A stretch of 64,000 nt of DNA from the NCBI GenBank assembly GCA_002840975.1, contig PHDN01000017.1, positions 1-64,000 on the forward strand, read 5' to 3'. Under the pieces are notes generated by a model. It made no database searches. It was not told the DNA's origin and saw only the letters and a program-made list of their open reading frames with translations. Source of the DNA: Bacteroidetes bacterium HGW-Bacteroidetes-16 (GTDB lineage: Bacteria > Bacteroidota > Bacteroidia > Bacteroidales > F082). Made by a program: the position numbers and the translations under genes. Each line of letters begins with the position of its first letter. Position 1 is the first letter of the stretch. Below are positions 61,790 through 64,000 of this stretch, one piece after another.

Positions 61790-63322
61790 ATGCCAAACTT
61801 AAATTACATATTTGTTAAAGGGGATGTTTCAGGCATCCAGGGTTTCATTTTTAATGTAAAAAGCGAACATGCAGCTAAAGAATTAAAAGGCAGGTCGTTT
61901 TTTATTAAAATGCTGGTTGAGGTCGCCATCCAATATTTATTAGACCAATTTGGTTTGGTTGATCCTGATGAAATTCAAAATTCAAAGATTTCAACTTCAG
62001 GAGGTAATTTTATTTTGAAATTACCTGCTTTGGATGGGTTTGCGAATAAAGTACTACAGGCACAAAAAGACTTTACAAAAGCATTGGAGTTTACCGGATT
62101 AAATATGTGTATTGCCTATGTTGCTAAAAGTGAAACATATGCAAACGACATAATGAAACTTGACGCCGGATGCAGGACATTAAAATACAAATTTTACCAC
62201 GAGGGCAATGACTATTTTGATGCTTTTGAAAAGAAAGAAATTAGTAAATTAAGTACAAAATGGGAATCTTTTACTACTCAAATCAAATCCAATCAATTTT
62301 TCACCATTCAACAAAACTCTAATACCAATAAACATTTAATTATTAACAACAACACAATTGAATTAGCAGGTTATAAGATTATACTAAACAACAATGTAAA
62401 TGGATTTCCTTTGAGTGCTCACTTGGAAAGCCTATTCCCTGAAAATGCCAGTCATGGGATAAAAGATTTTAGCGACCTGAGTAAAAGTGATTATTTCAAC
62501 TATAGCAGATGTGAAATTGGAAGTATATATGGTGGTCAAGAAGGCCTTGACAAGTTAGGCATTCTGGCAATGGACGTTGATGGCTTAGGACACCATATGG
62601 CAGAGGTTGATTCTGAAGAACAACACGCTGATTTGGATAAAAAATTACGATTGTTTTTTAATGATAAAATAAGGGAAGTCATCAATAATACAGATTATTC
62701 ATACCAATATAACTGCAGAAATAATGCCAGGTTGTCTGTTCCTAAATTCAAAAATAAAATTTACTCAGTAACTGCCGGTGGTGACGATTGTTTCTTCGTT
62801 GGCAAATGGAACACTATTTTAGATTTTGCTATCGAGATTAACAAAGCATTTACCACAGAATTCCACGGATTAACCATATCAGCCGGACTAATCATCGTTG
62901 ATCCCAAGTTTCCCGTAGTTCGTTTTGCCGATTTAGTGGAAAGCTCTTTGAAAAAAGCCAAATATGATTATGATACAAAAGGTAATATCTGTTTGTTTGG
63001 TGAAGTACTAAGCTGGGATATGTTAGAAAAAGTATATGTTATGAGACAACATCTTAATAATAAAGACATAACAGGTGGGATGCTTGCAAAAGCCCGTTTG
63101 GCAGCCAATAATCTCAAAGATGCTCATGTTTTCCGACTGGAAGATTTTTGGAAAATGGGCTATTATCTACGAGATCTTGATTCAAACAAGAAGAGGTTAG
63201 TGATGGGAAAAATTGATGATTATATGACCAAATCCATCTTAGAAATAAATAAATTAAGAAAAAGGAATTACCGAAGTATTTTACCTGTTGCAGCACGTTT
63301 AGCTGAATTGGACAAAAGATAA
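61790..63322 (+). CDS. csm1: Type III-A CRISPR Cas10/Csm1, short form without HD domain
   Basis: 510 residues. It begins directly with the first palm domain (YIFVKGDVSGIQGFIF, residues ~6-21), so the N-terminal HD nuclease seen in most Csm1 proteins is absent. The second palm has MDVDGLG (D262, D264) and the GGDD cyclase motif at 330-333, intact. A helical C-terminal domain (about 405-510) follows. Cas10 is the large subunit of the type III effector: on target-RNA binding its palm makes cyclic oligoadenylate. Without HD, collateral DNA cleavage by this subunit is not expected. It heads an operon with csm2 and csm3. A cOA-activated effector should lie nearby, beyond the window. Confidence 0.93.
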   Translation: MPNLNYIFVKGDVSGIQGFIFNVKSEHAAKELKGRSFFIKMLVEVAIQYLLDQFGLVDPDEIQNSKISTSGGNFILKLPALDGFANKVLQAQKDFTKALEFTGLNMCIAYVAKSETYANDIMKLDAGCRTLKYKFYHEGNDYFDAFEKKEISKLSTKWESFTTQIKSNQFFTIQQNSNTNKHLIINNNTIELAGYKIILNNNVNGFPLSAHLESLFPENASHGIKDFSDLSKSDYFNYSRCEIGSIYGGQEGLDKLGILAMDVDGLGHHMAEVDSEEQHADLDKKLRLFFNDKIREVINNTDYSYQYNCRNNARLSVPKFKNKIYSVTAGGDDCFFVGKWNTILDFAIEINKAFTTEFHGLTISAGLIIVDPKFPVVRFADLVESSLKKAKYDYDTKGNICLFGEVLSWDMLEKVYVMRQHLNNKDITGGMLAKARLAANNLKDAHVFRLEDFWKMGYYLRDLDSNKKRLVMGKIDDYMTKSILEINKLRKRNYRSILPVAARLAELDKR

Positions 63323-63340
63323 ACCTTAAATAGTTATAAT

Positions 63341-63742
63341 ATGGGAACAAAAGAAAATCAACCTAAAAATGATGCGGTTCTGACCTATGATTTGGTGTTG
63401 AGTTATTCTCCGGATGACGAAACCAAAGCACAGGATACCCTGAAAATTATTCAATTGACAGAGGAAAAACTTAGGGTACATTGCGAAAACAAAAGTGATG
63501 CGCTATCGTATACCCAACTGCGCAATATCTTGCAGGAAGTAAAACAAAACGAAAAAAATCCGGTGGTGATCATTCCAAAGTTAGCTTATATGGAAGCACG
63601 ACAGGAGAAAACCAAACAAAAAGAACTCGTCCGGTTTATCAGGGAGTTACTTGTGAAATCAATTGAGGAGAAGAAAACATCCATTTTCTTAGAGTATATG
63701 AATACTTTGGTGGCCTATCATAAATATTATTCAACCAAATAA
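63341..63742 (+). CDS. csm2: Type III-A CRISPR small subunit Csm2
   Basis: 133 residues, helical. It matches Csm2 in length and in two landmarks: the SYTQLRNILQEVK helix after a disordered start and the PKLAYMEARQE stretch, ending with a MNTLVAYHKYY motif typical of the family C-terminus. Csm2 lines the target-crRNA duplex between Cas10 and the Csm3 backbone. It starts 18 bp after cas10 and ends 10 bp before csm3, in one operon. The first ~25 residues are polar and may be flexible. The identification rests on size, these motifs and operon position. Confidence 0.87.
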   Translation: MGTKENQPKNDAVLTYDLVLSYSPDDETKAQDTLKIIQLTEEKLRVHCENKSDALSYTQLRNILQEVKQNEKNPVVIIPKLAYMEARQEKTKQKELVRFIRELLVKSIEEKKTSIFLEYMNTLVAYHKYYSTK

Positions 63743-63752
63743 ACATTTCGAC

Positions 63753-64000
63753 ATGAAACTGAAATACAAAATTCAAATTAGCGGCAGATTAACCGTTGAA
63801 ACCGGAATGCACATTGGCGGTTCCGAAGTTGACCTTGATATTGGGGGAATTGACAATGCTGTAGTTAAAGACTCGAAAACCGGAATACCTTATATTCCCG
63901 GTAGCTCATTAAAAGGAAAGCTCCGCGATCTGATAGCCCGAAAAAAGGGATATAAAAATCTTAAAGAGGATATCGATGAAACTTTTCTGCTTTTTGGCGA
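63753..64000 (+). CDS. csm3: Type III-A CRISPR backbone protein Csm3 (partial, runs off the window)
   Basis: The first 82 residues of a RAMP protein are present. Csm3 landmarks are GRLTVETGMHIGGSEVDL, then GGIDNAVVKD with Asp34 at the position of the catalytic Asp of Csm3, and PYIPGSSLKGKLRDL. In the complex several Csm3 copies form the backbone and cleave target RNA every six nucleotides using this Asp. The start ATG at 63753 lies 10 bp after csm2. The 3' part, and probably csm4, csm5, cas6 and effector genes, lie to the right. Confidence 0.93.
   Translation, partial: MKLKYKIQISGRLTVETGMHIGGSEVDLDIGGIDNAVVKDSKTGIPYIPGSSLKGKLRDLIARKKGYKNLKEDIDETFLLFG

Overview
The window comes from a Bacteroidota chromosome, most likely class Bacteroidia (Bacteroidales or Marinilabiliales type); the exact genus cannot be read from it. 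The evidence is a type IX secretion system (T9SS) locus, several secreted proteins with T9SS C-terminal sorting domains, the TamA-like lipoprotein TamL, Bacteroidota-type promoters (a -33 TTG element and a -7 TAnnTTTG element 19-20 bp apart), tRNA genes without encoded CCA, and an IntDOT-like tyrosine recombinase.

Layout. 1-7.7 kb: a LuxR-type response regulator with a candidate shared operator, a T9SS cargo protein, small secreted proteins, and a minus-strand exosortase cluster (putative substrate with a C-terminal PLSDW-helix-Arg tail, exosortase, small membrane partner). 7.7-21.7 kb: housekeeping and envelope genes: RhlE helicase, AsmA-like protein, MATE transporter, YccF, GMP synthase, a four-helix-bundle gene set among purine-rich heptamer repeats, a LysM/periplasmic-binding fusion protein, and a BlaI/M56 pair with two matching operators. 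21.9-29.4 kb: glutamate dehydrogenase, POT transporter, radical SAM protein, a T9SS cargo protein, and a membrane protein/winged-helix regulator/CreD cluster with a repeated operator-like palindrome. 29.4-33 kb: a palindrome-rich spacer and a 968-residue multidomain T9SS cargo protein with an unusual interleaved domain order. 33.2-53.4 kb: NhaD antiporter, MurF and AnmK, then a T9SS cluster (gldJ and a porP/sprF-type gene on minus, two tandem porU-type proteases and porV on plus), ispF, a RecD-like helicase and tamL. 53.5-55.8 kb: tRNA-Val and ComEC.

56-64 kb is accessory DNA that begins at tRNA-Asp. A tyrosine recombinase lies just downstream of the tRNA with AGGGACCCATT repeats between them. 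It is followed by an excisionase-like HTH gene, a short gene translationally coupled to a VirE/BT4734-DUF3987 primase-helicase-like protein, iteron-like TTTGCAAAG repeats, and then a type III-A CRISPR-Cas operon (cas10/csm1, csm2, csm3) that runs off the right edge. No CRISPR array is inside the window. The Cas10 is short and starts directly at its first palm domain, without the usual HD nuclease domain.

The genes suggest two C-terminal sorting routes in one cell (T9SS and exosortase), an envelope-maintenance gene set, and a tRNA-anchored island carrying RNA-guided defence. The strongest leads are the HD-less type III-A system in the island, the Bacteroidota exosortase/substrate cluster, the tandem PorU pair and the interleaved PKD architecture.
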